Below are positions 44,842-44,879 of a stretch of 44,879 nucleotides of DNA, piece by piece. Position 1 is the first letter of the stretch, and every line of letters starts with the position of its first letter. Location of the stretch: assembly GCF_014651775.1 (NCBI RefSeq), contig NZ_BMXN01000028.1:1-44879 (forward strand), read 5' to 3'. The position numbers were made by a program, and so were the translations under genes. The notes under the pieces are model-generated. The model was given only the letters and a program-made list of their open reading frames with translations. It was not told where the DNA came from and ran no database searches. This stretch comes from Vreelandella hamiltonii. Lineage in GTDB: Bacteria > Pseudomonadota > Gammaproteobacteria > Pseudomonadales > Halomonadaceae.

Positions 44842-44879
44842 ATGGTCGAACGTTATGAAGTCTCTGATAACGGCTGGGC
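44842..44879 (+). CDS. Start of probable IS5-family transposase, cut by window end
   Basis: The last bases encode MVERYEVSDNGW, which looks like the N-terminus (MxxRYELTDxxW) of the DUF4096 helix-turn-helix part of IS5-family transposases. AGGAGAAC lies just upstream. Only 12 codons are visible, so the call rests on a short pattern. The left end of the element probably lies in about 44770-44800, where the text changes to AGGTTTTGTACGAAAAGTC. Confidence 0.5.
   Translation, partial: MVERYEVSDNGW

Overview
The window reads as a chromosomal segment of a GC-rich, metabolically versatile gammaproteobacterium. Gene content (PilY1, PntAB, complete protocatechuate pathway, TRAP transporters, HglS-type enzyme, several LysR/AraC regulators) suggests Halomonas/Vreelandella or a close relative; this is inference from protein character, since no rRNA or other taxonomic marker is present. 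I saw no tRNA, rRNA, CRISPR array or replication origin.

Layout. 1-2.7 kb: 3' part of a type IV pilus tip protein PilY1, apparently interrupted near the left edge. 2.8-5.8 kb: pntAB proton-translocating transhydrogenase. 6.0-8.8 kb: a LysR regulator divergent from an agmatinase-type ureohydrolase, then an RsbQ/KAI2-like hydrolase. 8.8-12.4 kb: a PchR-like AraC regulator and a ferrichrome/ferrioxamine-type TonB receptor, both behind Fur-like boxes; the receptor frame carries one internal TAG. 12.5-21.0 kb: a peptide/amide utilisation block: M20 amidohydrolase plus AbgT transporter, then a TRAP transporter (dctPQM) whose last gene is followed by a VanX-type D-Ala-D-Ala dipeptidase, with two paralogous-looking LysR regulators.

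21.4-38.2 kb: an aromatic catabolic island. pobA and its divergent AraC regulator convert 4-hydroxybenzoate to protocatechuate. A four-gene operon dctPQM-vdh pairs a TRAP transporter with a vanillin/benzaldehyde-type aldehyde dehydrogenase. pcaB, then pcaI-J-F-(DC fusion)-H-G carry protocatechuate to succinyl-CoA plus acetyl-CoA; every enzyme of the branch is present. An AEC-family transporter diverges from pcaB. An IclR regulator (PcaR/PcaU type) lies at the right end. The palindrome GTTCG-N5-CGAAC occurs before pcaI, between pcaB and the transporter, before pcaR and, with one mismatch, before dctPQM-vdh, so these units look like one regulon. aroQ (3-dehydroquinase) is followed by two gene remnants, the 3' ends of a quinate/shikimate dehydrogenase and a HAD phosphatase, joined in a way that a single deletion of a divergent promoter region would explain.

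38.2-44.9 kb: a 28-residue single-helix ORF with a strong ribosome binding site, a 2-oxoadipate dioxygenase/decarboxylase (HglS) with a divergent LysR regulator, a FhuD-like binding protein divergent from a second TonB receptor over a Fur-like box, and at the right edge what looks like the start of an IS5-family transposase.
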